Below, one piece after another: positions 1-10,284 of a DNA stretch of 64,000 nt. This DNA is from Flavobacterium sp. J372 (GTDB taxonomy: Bacteria > Bacteroidota > Bacteroidia > Flavobacteriales > Flavobacteriaceae), in the NCBI RefSeq assembly GCF_024699965.1, contig NZ_JAJOMZ010000006.1:1-64000 (forward strand), given 5' to 3'. Under the pieces are notes generated by a model. It saw nothing but the letters and a program-made list of their open reading frames with translations. It searched no databases and was not told the origin of the DNA. Made by a program: the position numbers and the translations under genes. Each line of letters starts with the position of its first letter. Position 1 is the first letter of the stretch.

Positions 1-1
1 C

Positions 2-1472
2 TTCAGTGATAAAGAGTTAGTATGGATTGATAGCATCGCTAAAGGCCGGAAAGCCATTCTTACAGTTTTTGCCAAGCCGTATACGCTAAATGCCATCAAG
101 AATTATGATGAACTTTAATTCTGTATTACTGGCTTATCGAAAAAATCTTATCGCCCAGACAGTTGCTGCCGAGGTGAGATTCGGGATGTTCCCGCCAAAG
201 ACTGCCGGTTTCAATAAGCAATGTATATAAAGTCGAATTTTGGCATGCTCTACGCAAACGGTTAACAGGCTTGGCTTTACAACCCCGCAATGCCGGGATG
301 GATCCCGCCACACTTACAAAGATTGATATGATTGCTAACCGGGCGATAAATGAAAAAAATGACACCCGGTATGCAGATACTGGCTGCGAGAAACGGAAAG
401 GTATTCTACCAAAAATCATTTGGCTACCATACTTATGACAAAAGAGATATGAAGGTGAAGAACAGTGACGTATATGATGTGGCTTCGCTGACAAAGATAC
501 TGGCAACACTACCGAACATTATGCAGTTGTATGATAAAGGCCTGCTTAAGCTTGACGATAAACTTGGCAACATTTTACCGGAGTTTGCTAATACAGATAA
601 AGGAAGAATATTACGGTAAAGACATGCTGCTGCATCAGGCACGTTTCCAGCCGTGGATGCCGTTTTACCAGGAAACACTTGATGCAACAAAACACCCTGA
701 TTCGGCCTATTACCGCAAGGTGTACAGCCCCGAATTTCCACATCAGGTAGCCGAAAACCTTTACCTGCGCGAAGATTATCCTGGTATAATCATAAGCAAA
801 ATCGCCCAAAGCAAGCTGCTTCCAAAGCTGAATATAAATACAGTGACTTTTCATTTATCCTGTTTAAGGAATATCTGGAAGCAAAAACCGGTAAATCGCT
901 TGACAGGCTTGCTAATGACTCATTCTATAAACCATTAGGGGCGGCTGCCTGACCTATAATCCGCTGCGTAAGTGGGATATGTTTGAAATGCCTCCCACAG
1001 AGGTAGATAACTACTTCCGTTACCAGGTGATCCAGGGTTACGTACATGATATGGCCGCAGCAATGCAGGATGGTGTTGCCGGGCATGCAGGGCTTTTTCA
1101 AACGCTATGGATGTAGCCAAAATAATGCAAATGTACCTGCAGAAGGGTAACTACGGGAATAAGCAGTATTTTTCTTCAAAAACATTTGATACATTTAACA
1201 CATGCTGGGAATGCAAATCAGGTAACAGGCGCGGGCTTGGTTTTGATAAGCCACAGCTTGAAAAATCAGGGCCAACGTGTGGATGTGTTTCAAAGTCAAG
1301 CTTTGGGCATACCGGTTTTACAGGCACTATGGCATGGGCTGACCCGGAGAGCGGAATTGTGTATGTGTTCCTGAGTAACCGTACCTATCCTGAAGCAGGC
1401 GAAAACAAACTATCAAAAGAAAATATTCGAGAAGATATACAACGGGTTCTACAAGAAGCGATTATCAAGTAG
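2..1472 (+). pseudogene. GH3 / serine beta-lactamase-like fusion protein, 3' part, multiply frameshifted
   Basis: C-terminal part of what looks like a Flavobacteriaceae fusion of a glycoside hydrolase family 3 module and a serine beta-lactamase-like hydrolase, probably an envelope enzyme of murein turnover. The start lies left of the window. Positions 2-118 give the end of the GH3 part. A linker to about 345 is readable only by switching frame. The hydrolase follows, with SLTK (Ser-x-x-Lys nucleophile motif) near 485, YSDF near 839 and GHTGFTG near 1305 in the place of the KTG box. Frames change near 118, 240, 345, 600, 850, 940 and 1100. The pieces line up in order as one protein with no missing blocks, so I infer clustered sequencing errors, but real decay cannot be excluded. 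The family assignment of the first segment rests mainly on its position. Confidence 0.7.
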
Positions 1473-1543
1473 CCAGCCGTTGGGCACAAGCTAATACATG
1501 AGTAGAATTTGTGCTTCAAAATATAAAGATTAAAAGAAAAATT

Positions 1544-2002
1544 ATGCAATACCTTGACGCTAAAAACGCTGATGAATATTTTGAAGCTATTCCTGAAGAA
1601 AGAAGGGCGGCTATGAAAAAACTGCGGGAAGTAATAGTAAAAAATCTACCAGAGGGCTTTAGCGAGAGCATGGGGTATGGCATGCTGGGCTGGGGCGTAC
1701 CACATTCAATCTATCCGGCAGGTTATCATTGCGACCCAAAGCAGCCGTTGCCTTTTTTGGGCATAGCATCTCAAAAGAATTTTATTGCACTGTACCACAT
1801 GGGCATTTATGCCGACAAAGACCTTCATGATTGGTTTGTAGGAGAATATCCAAAATATGTGAAGACTAAGCTTGATATGGGTAAGAGCTGTATCCGCTTT
1901 AAAAAGCCGGAGAGTATTCCGTTTGACCTTATAGGCGAACTTGTTACCAAAATGACTGTACAGCAGTGGATAGACCGATATGAAGCTAACCTGAAACGCT
2001 GA
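1544..2002 (+). CDS. DUF1801 family protein
   Basis: Intact gene of 152 residues. It resembles the DUF1801 family (YdhG-like fold), small cytosolic proteins whose biochemical role is unsettled. Typical features seen are an N-terminal NADEYFEAIPEERR stretch, the central GMLGWGVPHS, an aromatic FIALYHMGIY block and a C-terminal FDLIGELVTKMT helix. I chose the ATG at 1544 because the family begins about there; an upstream in-frame ATG at 1511 would add 11 unrelated residues. The gene stands alone and is followed by a hairpin terminator at 2037-2060. It gives no clue to its substrate. Confidence 0.8.
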   Translation: MQYLDAKNADEYFEAIPEERRAAMKKLREVIVKNLPEGFSESMGYGMLGWGVPHSIYPAGYHCDPKQPLPFLGIASQKNFIALYHMGIYADKDLHDWFVGEYPKYVKTKLDMGKSCIRFKKPESIPFDLIGELVTKMTVQQWIDRYEANLKR

Positions 2003-2036
2003 TGATGTAGCTGGCAAGCATTCGTTAATTATACAC

Positions 2037-2060
2037 AAAACAGGTTGAGGCCTGTTTTTT
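2037..2060 (+). terminator. Rho-independent terminator after DUF1801 gene
   Basis: Stem AAAACAGG / CCTGTTTT with a six-base loop, followed by a run of T. It lies 35 bases after the stop codon and ends the single-gene unit before bshA. Confidence 0.75.
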
Positions 2061-2090
2061 TTATGTAATTTCGTACTTTAATGTTTCCTG

Positions 2091-3230
2091 ATGAAAATAG
2101 CTATTGTATGCTACCCAACCTTTGGAGGAAGCGGGGTAGTAGCAACAGAACTGGGCCTTGAGCTGGCACGCCGTGGCCACGAAATACATTTTATAACCTA
2201 CAGCCAGCCGGTTCGCCTTGCGCTGCTTAACCCAAATGTGCATTACCACGAAGTGCATGTGCCTGAATATCCGCTGTTTCATTACCAGCCCTACGAACTG
2301 GCACTATCAAGCAAACTGGTAGATATGGTCAAGCTCCATAACATTGAACTGCTGCATGTGCACTATGCTATTCCGCATGCTTACGCGGGCTACATGGCCA
2401 AGAAAATGCTGAAAGAGCAGGGTATAAGGATACCAATGGTAACAACGCTTCACGGCACGGATATCACACTGGTGGGCAACCATCCGTTTTATAAACCTGC
2501 AGTAAGCTTCGAGTATCAATCACAGTGATGTTGTAACCTCGGTATCGCAAAACCTTAAAGATGAAACGTATAGGTTGTTTGACATTAAGCGTGATATTGT
2601 TGTAATCCTAACTTCATTGAGATTAACAAGAATAAAGTTGATGAAACTTCTGCATGTCATAGAGGGCTTATGGCAACCGATAAGCAAAAGATTATAACAC
2701 ATATAAGCAACTTCAGGAAAGTAAAACGCATTCCTGACGTAGTGAAGATATTCAACGAGATACAAAAAGTTATGCCTGCCAAACTTATGATGGTAGGTGA
2801 CGGGCCCGAACGTGCAGCCGCTGAGAAGCTTTGCAGTGAATTAGGAATTTCTGACAAAGTAATTTTCTTTGGTAACAGCAGCGAGATAGACCAGATTTTA
2901 TGCTATAGTGACCTGTTCCTGTTACCGTCTGAAACAGAAAGTTTCGGGCTTGCTGCGCTTGAGGCTATGGCTTGTGGAGTACCTGTAATTTCTAGCAATT
3001 CCGGTGGTTTGCCTGAAGTAAATAAGGACGGGTACTCGGGCTATATGGCTGATGTAGGCGATGTTGAGAGTATGGCAAAAAAAGCGATAGCTATACTTGA
3101 AGATGACAACAGGCTGTATGAATTTAAGTCTAATGCTTTAAAAGTAGCGCAGGAGTTTGATATAAAGAATATTTTACCAATGTACGAACAGCTTTACCGC
3201 AAAGCCCTAAAACAACAACAGCACGCATGA
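2091..3230 (+). CDS. bshA: N-acetyl-alpha-D-glucosaminyl L-malate synthase (frameshifted)
   Basis: Glycosyltransferase family 4 enzyme that joins N-acetylglucosamine from its UDP form to L-malate, the first step of bacillithiol synthesis. The N-terminal domain carries the family hallmark PTFGGSGVVATELGLELARRG, the TTLHGTDITLVGNHP block and then SINHSDVVTSVS. The C-terminal domain has VGDGPER and the nucleotide-sugar motif ETESFGLAALEAMACG. One extra base near 2511 and one missing base near 2608 throw the frame; corrected, the protein is about 379 residues, normal for BshA. Both breaks fall in conserved sequence that continues cleanly, so sequencing error is likely. The stop overlaps the start of the next gene by four bases, so the two are probably translationally coupled. 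Confidence 0.9.
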
Positions 3231-3671
3231 AAAACTTAGTTATAGCATTTACTGTAATTTTATTTGCTGCCTGCAATGCAGGTAAAGATTCTAAAACAAA
3301 AGATAATCAGGCAGATAAGTCTGCAGCATCATCTATTAGCTATGAAATTCTGAAGCAGGAAGAATACGGTGGCAGGGAAATTGAGGGTAATGTAGTTGTG
3401 AAAACCCAGGCTGAACTCAATAGTTTATACAGCCAACTTGGAATTGGCACTGCGCCTGTAGTTGACTTTTCAAAACAGGCTGTCATAGCATTGTTTATGG
3501 GACAAAAGAACAGCGGTGGCTATAGTATCGGTATTGAAAATGTTACAGACGATGGCAAAAGTGTAACAGTTACAATAAAAGAAATCGCCTGAAGGTATGG
3601 CAACAATGGCGCTATCTCAGCCTTACTGTATTGCATCAATTACTACAACCAAATCTATAAATTTTAAATAA
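3227..3671 (+). CDS. PrcB-like lipoprotein (frameshifted near 3' end)
   Basis: Small secreted lipoprotein: an N-terminal hydrophobic stretch ends in a lipobox-like FAACN at residues 13-17, followed by a charged linker. The remainder resembles the C-terminal domain of PrcB, known as a protease-complex subunit in spirochaetes (NSGGYSIGIENV, then after a frame change MATMALSQPYCIASI). A one-base insertion near 3589 would truncate it; reading on adds about 26 residues to a stop at 3669. It overlaps bshA by ATGA. The function is unknown and a link to bacillithiol is only positional. Its end abuts the convergent phosphatase gene with no gap. Confidence 0.7.
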
Positions 3672-4489
3672 TTATTTGATATCCAGTTCGGTATAAACCG
3701 GCAGGTGATCGCTTGGATACCTGCAATGGTCTGAATCGCTTAGAACGGCATATTTGTTTACTGTTACATTTGGAGACGTAAAAATGTAATCTATCCTCGT
3801 AATAACGGGTTTATCGAATTTAAAAGCATTAAATGTGCCTTCAGGCCCGTGCTTTTGCAACGCATGTAGTTTAGAATCATGCAGTTGTGCCGACAATAGT
3901 TTAATACTTTCGGCAGAATCTTCAAGATTAAAATCGCCCGTGAGAATAATTGAGTAGTTTTTAGTATTTACTGCGTTTATTTTATTGATAATCAACTTTG
4001 TACTTTCAATTCGTGCTAATTCTCCAACATGGTCAAAATGTGTGTTGAAAACCCAAATCCTCTTTTTGTCCTGATATTTTCAAACAAACCATAGGTACAA
4101 ATACGATTATAAGCAGCATCCCATCCTTTTGAAGGAACATCGGGAGTAGGTGATAACCAAAATGTTTTCTGCTGTACCAGCTTGTACTTGAGCTTATTAT
4201 AGAAGATAGCCGAGTACTCACCACTACCATTGCCATCGCGGCCTTCGCCAATGTAATTATATCCGGTTAATTTATCTGCTAAAAACTGCATCTGGTTCGG
4301 CAGGGCTTCCTGAACTCCCATAAAATCAGGCTCATAGAACAAAATTTGGCTTGCCATCATATCCTTCCTGTTGTCCCAGCGATTTTCACCATCGCTTACC
4401 AAATCAAGCCGGATATTATATGTCATTACCTTTACCTGTGAGTATAAGGCAAACGATATCAATGATATAGCAACAAAGAGAGCCCGCAT
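3672..4489 (-). CDS. Endonuclease/exonuclease/phosphatase family protein (frameshifted)
   Basis: Predicted secreted or periplasmic phosphodiesterase of the EEP superfamily (DNase I / sphingomyelinase fold). It starts with a short signal peptide, then VMTYNIRLD (first metal site), GVQEALPNQ (catalytic Glu), an HFDH motif near the break, LTGDFNLED (Asp-x-Asn) and SDHLPV (catalytic Asp-His) at the C terminus, the complete set expected for activity. A single base is missing near 4076. The corrected protein is about 272 residues. Flavobacterial homologues are often annotated as endonuclease or metal-dependent hydrolase; the substrate cannot be told from sequence. The start lies 2 bases after the preceding gene's stop, so the two share a transcript. 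Confidence 0.85.
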
Positions 4490-4491
4490 AA

Positions 4492-5014
4492 TTACGGGAT
4501 TGATGTTAGCCCGTAAAACCTGAATTTGCCACCTACTTTCACAAATCTAAAGCTATGGCTCGTGCCTTTATGAACTTTTGAGAACTCGCCCGGGTAGTAT
4601 GTTTCAACCCATACTTCGTACAGCTTCAGGTCTTTAGGGTAATCTTTAGGCATTACTTTGGGCTTGAAACCTTTTAAGGTTATAGAGCTGAATGAGTAAC
4701 CTTTTTTGCCATGGCCTTGTATACCGGCGACTCAGTAAACTTTTGGCCTATTACCGCAAAAAGAATTCGGCGGGTACAAACATAGTGCCGTCAGCAGCTA
4801 CGTCCATAGCGCCAACACAGTCAACGCAATCAACTTCTTTCAGGCTGAGGCTAAGAAATTTAGCTTTGTCGCCTTTAACTAAAGCATCAACTAACTGAAC
4901 GAAGTTTTTGTCAAGTTCATCCCAGTCATTTGGTGACTGTTTTTTTACAGCTGGCTTTTGTGCAAATGCTATCTGGAAGCAAAAAAGTGCAAGCAGCAAT
5001 CCTAATTTTTTCAT
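4492..5014 (-). CDS. Secreted hypothetical protein (frameshifted)
   Basis: Not recognised as a named family. A clear signal peptide (KKLGLLLALFCFQIAFAQ) is followed by a helical segment with two close cysteines (VDCVDCVGAMDV). The frame breaks near 4753; the second half continues to 4492 through FTESPVYKAMAKKGYSF and VWVETYYPGEFSKV, ending YGLTSIP. The corrected protein is about 174 residues. It lies immediately upstream of the EEP protein with a 2-base gap, so it is probably the first gene of a two-gene operon for exported proteins. The cysteine pair could be a disulfide or metal site; that is inference. Confidence 0.6.
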
Positions 5015-5338
5015 GAGGTAAAATTACTAAAATCCTTCAACGTATTTTCAGGCCATAAATTTTATTGCACTATTGTTTTTTGCGAGTGCAGCAATTAACA
5101 AATAATTAGTAGTCTGAATTACTAGTTTTCTGTAAGATTTATTTTCTCATGCAAAAGGCAATTTAGTCTTAATTAAATAATTGAAAAACAAGTATTTGTA
5201 TTTCGAGTTAAATAAAATCGATGAACTGCACTTTTTTGAAAGGGTTTTGTAACAATGATGTTGAAAAGGCATCGTAATTTTGCAAAAGATTTTTTGAACC
5301 AAAATCGTTCTTTGACATCACGGCAAGTTTTGCAGAAA
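5015..5338. other. Intergenic spacer, nothing recognised
   Basis: A 324-base AT-rich stretch between two minus-strand genes. It must hold the promoter of the secreted hypothetical gene starting at 5014, but I see no full TTTG/TAnnTTTG pair, no strong hairpin and no RNA gene. An 86-codon minus-strand ORF overlapping it is not convincing. Confidence 0.5.
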
Positions 5339-6535
5339 CTATCTGGCGAGTGATAGAGCTTTCGCAAAAGTTTCTGAAGAATTGGCTGTGATATATTTTG
5401 GCATAAAATCTTCTCGTGGCGTATCATTAACATGGTACATGCCTTCGATGGGAATCTGGTAACCGATGTTTGTGTTTTTCATCCGGTAGGTGTAAATTGC
5501 CCCAAGCAGACCCGCCATTTTCGTACCCGTTATTTTTGCGCGTCTCATGGCGTCAAACCCAATTACCATGCCTTCGCCCATGCTGCCCGTCCAATGGCCT
5601 GCCATCACTACAAGTTTTCCTGTGTAGTTTGTTTTTTCTCGGCGATACAAATTCAACCCAGCTGCGTACAGTGCCATATTGCTTTTCGTTGATTACATGC
5701 TTCTGGTAAGGCAATGGGCTGCAGGTAAACCTGCCCATTATACCTCGCGCCACAGTAGTATTGCCACCGCCGGGAGTATCGGTAAGGTTAAGTATTATAG
5801 ATTTTGTTTTTATAAGATCGTCCAGCGCTTTATCAAATTCAGCAATAACATCGGTATTACCCAGGCTGTTATTTATTTTAATATAGCCTATGTTGCCCGG
5901 CAGTAATTTGTAGTCAAGAAGTTTTCCGGCCTTACAGGTTTATGCGCATCAGGATAGTATATTTTTTCAATACCATTTTCTATGAGTGTAATTTCACGCT
6001 GTGTATCATGCGTGCCTGCCATCAGCATATTTAAAGCATAAGAATACATGCTTTCATTATAAGATGTTATATATTTTGGGAGAAAGCGCTTTAGCTCCTC
6101 ACCAACAGCTTTACCATTAAACTTCAGTAACTGCATTCCCGGTTTCAGTCCGCATGCTTCAGCGCCGGATTGTGGTTTTACATCTGCAATGAAGTAATAG
6201 TTACCCCGCTTTTCTGCAAACAGGTCGTTACCTGAGGGAATTATCCTGTTTGATGATGGCAGATTGGTTGTAAGTGAAACATGCCCGTTATGAAACTCCT
6301 GCAGCACCTGCTCAAGAAAGGTTATAAATTGTGCGTCGTCTTTGATAGCAGCAGCCTGTGGCTGATATATATCTTTAACCTTTGCCCAGTCAATGTGTTG
6401 CTTTTCAAAATAGGCATAGTTGTCGTTATAGTCATTCCACAGTTCAAGGAAATCCTGCTCATATCTTGTTTGAGATAAAGCGCTTATTCCTAAAAGGGTA
6501 CAAAAAATTACAATGTACTTGCCAAAATATTTCAT
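5339..6535 (-). CDS. S41 family peptidase (frameshifted)
   Basis: Secreted C-terminal-processing-type serine protease or tricorn-like peptidase. It has a signal peptide (IVIFCTLLGISALSQ), an alpha-helical N-terminal region, a degenerate PDZ-like segment with GLKPGMQLLKFNG, then the catalytic region INNSLGNTDVI, TPGGGNTT and GHWTGSMGEGMVIGFDA, where the Ser of GSMGEG is the expected nucleophile. Bases are out of frame near 5892 and 5662; the corrected length is about 398 residues. I chose ATG 6535, which puts the signal peptide at the N terminus; the in-frame ATG at 6553 adds MYIFAL. A TATATTTG-like -7 box (minus strand, 6541-6548) lies just before this start. Confidence 0.8.
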
Positions 6536-6651
6536 AAGAGCAAATATATACATTAGAAAGAATACATTTCATTGATATATACTCCTGACAATATAGCCAA
6601 CGTATTGTTAGAAAATATTCATCGATTATTTTCGTATTTTGTCGATATCAC

Positions 6652-6683
6652 TTTTTCTATATAAGAATATAATCTTATATTTG
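6652..6683 (+). promoter_or_regulatory. Probable Bacteroidetes sigma-A promoter for glycine-zipper lipoprotein
   Basis: TATATTTG at 6676-6683 matches the TAnnTTTG -7 box exactly. A TTTT at 6652-6655 sits 20 bases upstream as a weak -33 element. Transcription would start near 6690, about 50 bases before ATG 6741. Confidence 0.5.
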
Positions 6684-6740
6684 CATTATCAAATTGGCCA
6701 GTTTGAAATAATACTTCGTTTTATTTAAAATCAATTCACA

Positions 6741-7710
6741 ATGAAAACTTTAAAAAGTAGATTTTTTTACAATTATTGGATTATTCGTATTGGCAGTGGG
6801 TATATATTCTTGCTCTGAGCATGAAAGTGTACAGGTGCAGGATTCTCATGCTGTAATGCTTGAAAATCTTAAGGCATTCAATAATGACTTCATTACAAAA
6901 CATCCTCAAAGCGCTGCAAGCCAAAGAGGCGGGTTTTGGGGTAAAGTGTTGCAGGTAGCAGCTGTTGCAACAGGAGACCTTTCAGGTGCTGCAGCAGGTG
7001 TATGGGGAGTTCAGAAACTGGCAATTGCTGCAGGTGCGGCAACCAGCGGTACAGGTTATGCAGTGGTTTCTGCTGCGGGAGCTGTTGTTGGTGCGGCCGG
7101 TGGGTCATACATGGCTTATTGTACAGTGAAACCAAGAGCGTGTGCAAATAACAGGGGAGGTATGCCTGAACTAATTGAATATGAAGACAGGTATGATATT
7201 AATTTTGAAATTACAAACCCAAAATTTGTAAACCTTAATGAGTTAGGATATCTGCACAACAGCATCCTTGAAGAGTCATATTATGGTGGTATAAGCCAAA
7301 AAGACTGGTTAACGGCAAAATCTATCAGCGGAACTTCATATCTTTTGAAAACAGCCAGTGAAGATGATAGTAAATCATTAATGAATACACTCTTCCAGTC
7401 AAGTGAACTGGCAAATGTTAAGAGCGGTATAAGCAATGCAATTGGTAAATATTCTCAGGACGATAAATTTGATTACAAGGTTTTATTACAAAGCCTGCTT
7501 AATGATCAATTGATTAATCAAAACCTTTATGATGTTTTAGATTTATTCTTAAATGTTTACAATAAGGCTGAATCATTTGAAGATTTTGAAACTATCATTA
7601 AATTTTATGTTGCTGAAATTGAAAATTCAAATCTGAATGATACGGAAAAAGAAGCGCTTTTAGCTGCATTTTCAGTTGCTGCAAAAAGCCCATATTTCTG
7701 GACTGAATAG
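6741..7710 (+). CDS. Putative lipoprotein with glycine-zipper region (frameshifted in signal peptide)
   Basis: Not a recognised family. The signal peptide is readable only if one T is removed from the seven-T run near 6768, giving a hydrophobic stretch ending GIYSC with acidic residues after the Cys, a plausible Bacteroidetes lipobox and surface-export context. Residues about 70-125 are rich in Gly and Ala with repeated small-xxx-small spacing (AAVATGDLSGAAAGVWG, then VVSAAGAVVGAAGG), a glycine-zipper pattern able to insert in membranes. A cysteine pair (YCTVKPRAC) follows, then a long helical hydrophilic C-terminal half. The length is about 322 residues. It is a single-gene unit with its own promoter and a strong terminator at 7735. 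It could be a membrane-active secreted factor, but no functional motif proves this. Confidence 0.6.
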
Positions 7711-7734
7711 TTTTTAAATTTATCTGATATGATG

Positions 7735-7760
7735 AAAGGGCTGCTTAGGCAGCCCTTTCT
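7735..7760 (+). terminator. Strong hairpin terminator
   Basis: Perfect 10-bp stem AAAGGGCTGC / GCAGCCCTTT with loop TTAG, directly after the lipoprotein gene. Confidence 0.8.
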
Positions 7761-7769
7761 AATTAAATT

Positions 7770-7798
7770 AAAAACGCCGGTTAGTACCAGCGTTTTTT
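7770..7798 (-). terminator. Terminator overlapping the helicase stop codon
   Basis: AAAAACGC / GCGTTTTT stem with inner GG/CC pairs. The stop codon of the minus-strand helicase (7781-7783) lies inside the hairpin. T runs flank both sides, so it may act in both directions. Confidence 0.6.
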
Positions 7799-9038
7799 AT
7801 TCTTTTTTGAAGCATCGCTCTTACGCGAATTGTTCTTATTATTCGGGTTTTTATTTTTATTCCGCAGGTCGGGTTTTGCATCCGGTTTAGGTTCAGGTGC
7901 GTTGCCTATTGGGTAGGGGTGCCCCTCAATAACTTTAAGTTGCATGCGTATCAGCTTCTCAATATCTTTAAGGTAAGGCAGTTCATCTTTACTGCAAAAG
8001 ATATGGCAAGCCCTTCATTACCCGCACGTCCTGTACGCCCAATACGGTGTACATAAGTTTCGGGAATATTCGGCAGGTCAAAGTTTATCACATACGGCAG
8101 GCTTTCAATATCAATACCGCGGGCAGCAATATCTGTAGCCACCAGTACCGATACTTCTTTGTTCTTAAAGCCCTCAAGCACGCGCACACGGGCATTCTGG
8201 CTTTTGTCGCCATGAATGGCTTCAGCATTTACCCCATGCTTTTTCAATGCTTTTACCACATTGTCAGCGCCGTGCTTTGTACGTGTAAATACGAGCACAT
8301 TGCTCAGGTTTTCGTTCGGATAAGGTGGTATAGCAATTTGCGCTTATCACCCTTATCTACGTGGTACAGCTGCTGCTTCACACGCTCAGCGGTAGATGAT
8401 ACTGGTGCCACCGCTACATACTTAGGGTCGGTTAAGAAAGTATCTGCCAGTTCGCGTATTGCCATCGGCATAGTAGCAGAGAATAAAAGCGTCTGCCTGT
8501 TATCCGGAGTGAGCTTAATGATTTTCCGTACATCATTTATAAAACCCATATCCAGCATCTGGTCAGCCTCGTCAAGCACCAGGTGGTGCATGTGGTTCAG
8601 GTCAATAAAGCCCTGCTTGTGCAGGTCTAGCAGTCGGCCAGGTGTGGCAATAAGCACATCAACGCCTTTTTTAAGCTGGTCGGTTTGGGATGTCTGGTTC
8701 ACACCGCCAAAAATGGTAAGCTGCCTTACGTTGGTATATTTTCCATACGTGTCAAAGCTGGCGCCAATCTGCAGGGCAAGTTCACGTGTTGGTGTTATTA
8801 CAAGCGTGCGTATGTATTTGCGTTTCTTTTCGCTGCCTACAATACGGTGCAGGCTGTTAAGTATAGGTATGGCAAAGGCCGCCGTTTTTCCGGTACCGGT
8901 CTGCGCACAGCCCACAAGGTCTGTCCCCTCAAGTATAACAGGTATTGCCTGTTGCTGTATAGGGGTAGGGGTTTCATAGCCTTCATCGGCCAGGGCCTGC
9001 TGTATATTTTTCAGCAGGTTTAAATCTTCAAATTTCAT
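7781..9038 (-). CDS. DEAD/DEAH box RNA helicase, RhlE-like (frameshifted)
   Basis: ATP-dependent RNA helicase, cytosolic, likely in ribosome assembly or RNA decay. Motifs in order: Q motif ([11 protein letters not shown]), motif [10 protein letters not shown], Ia [50 protein letters not shown] and [15 protein letters not shown] basic Asn/Lys-rich C-terminal tail ends KKNKKRWY. Frames break near 8325 (between the two RecA domains) and near 7985 (before the tail); corrected it has about 418 residues. The all-polar tail and short linker fit the RhlE group of Bacteroidetes. A TATCTTTG -7 box lies at 9083-9090 on the minus strand. Confidence 0.88.
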
Positions 9039-9082
9039 CTAATCGTTTCTAAATAAGCCGCAGCATAAGTATTGCGGCCCGG

Positions 9083-9090
9083 CAAAGATA
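9083..9090 (-). promoter_or_regulatory. Candidate -7 box for helicase gene
   Basis: TATCTTTG on the minus strand, 45 bases before ATG 9038. No clear -33 TTTG is seen at the expected spacing. Confidence 0.4.
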
Positions 9091-9095
9091 CGCTT

Positions 9096-10180
9096 TTAAT
9101 ATTTAGCGGAATTTTTAGCAGATTCGTCAGTTATTGCAGCATTGTTTACTAATGATGTCTTTGCCTTCATAAAATCAGTTACAAGATAAGCAATGAGTTT
9201 TCCTGTAAGATGGCTGTTGGCAGCGTTATCAAGGCTTGGTGCGCCTTCGCATATGTGCAGGTATGCCGCATTTTTCTGTTTCCCGAAGAAGTAAACAAAC
9301 TGCCTTGCCCTTTCAGCGCTAAAGCCTGAAGGTGTCATGGCACTGCTGGCCACGTTTACAATCGCATCAAGGTCAAGCTCAACACCGTATCGTTCATCAT
9401 TTATAAACTCAAGGGCGTTGTGCATTTCGGCAGTGAAACCTTTTTCACGCGTTACGGCAATCTGTTCGTAGGTATTGTATTTAACGCGGCCCTCGGTTTT
9501 CTTAATGGTTTCCATTACACCTTTGCCGCAATAATTTTCATGCAGCCCGAAGATAAAGTATTTCCTTAGGAAGCCTTCTTCATAAGCGTAGCTGAAACCG
9601 TTACCGCTGTGGCGCCCTTCAAGCAAGCGGAAGTCGGTATGCGCATCAAAATTAACAGCATTTACAGGGCGGCCTTTTGCCAGCGCTGTACCTTTAATAT
9701 TACCGTAGGCATTGTTGTGGCCACCGCCTATAATGATGGGTGTTTTCTTTGCACGCACAATAAGGGTTATTATGTGCGATACCTCTTTATCAAGCTGCTC
9801 TACAAGGGCCGAAAGCTTTTTACGGTCTGCTTTTTCGTTAGGGTCAAGGCCTTCAGCCTGCTGCAGGGCTTCGGCAGTATCTACACAGCCGAGTATTAAC
9901 AGCCTTCCGGCTTTAAAAATTTGTTATGTTGTAGGTTTACTATGCTTTTCAGAGCGCCTTCCCAGGCTGTTGCAGTGCCGGGACGGCCATAATTGGCACG
10001 TACGCCTACATCTTCGGGTATTCCTAATAATACAAATTCAGCATCGGTTGCAGCAAGCCCTTCTTCAATGGTAATACCCGGTGGCAGCACTTGTATACGC
10101 TCACCATATTTAATCTCGCCGCTGCGCTCGGCAGTATACTTCAATAGGCTGTTTTCTGTGAACCTTACTATATTTTCCAT
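9096..10180 (-). CDS. Formimidoylglutamase / arginase-family hydrolase (frameshifted)
   Basis: Ureohydrolase-family enzyme with a two-metal manganese site, most like the flavobacterial proteins named formimidoylglutamase (HutG-like; formimino-glutamate to glutamate plus formamide). Motifs: IIIGGGHNNAYG (His ligand), VNFDAHTDFR (Asp-x-His-x-Asp ligands) and ELDLDAI (Asp-x-Asp ligands). A conserved RANYGRPGTATAWEG segment is near the N terminus. The frame is lost once near 9898; corrected length is about 361 residues. No other hut genes are nearby, so histidine degradation is not supported by context, and arginase or agmatinase activity remains possible. A TAnnTTTG-type -7 box on the minus strand at 10198-10205 fits as promoter. 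Confidence 0.8.
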
Positions 10181-10197
10181 GGCAATTTTGTGGTAAC

Positions 10198-10205
10198 CAA
10201 AAATA
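10198..10205 (-). promoter_or_regulatory. Candidate -7 box for formimidoylglutamase-like gene
   Basis: TATTTTTG on the minus strand, 18 bases before ATG 10180. The -33 element is weak. Confidence 0.4.
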
Positions 10206-10284
10206 CTATTTTAGTTTAATTTTCGTTAAAAAAGATAAAGGCAAAATGTAAAAAGCCATAAATTTGAAAAAAAAACTTACAACA

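Noticed and set aside
2..1472. True decay of the GH3/beta-lactamase-like gene
   Set aside because: Not settled: all segments remain in order with intact motifs, and the same kind of breaks occur throughout the window, so error is favoured over decay.
5173..5433. 86-codon minus-strand ORF downstream of the S41 peptidase
   Set aside because: It overlaps the end of the peptidase out of frame, has no domain and lies in AT-rich spacer.
8047..8979. 310-codon plus-strand ORF antisense to the DEAD-box helicase
   Set aside because: It lies fully opposite a conserved helicase, has no recognisable domain and a Cys/Ser/Arg-rich composition typical of antisense frames.
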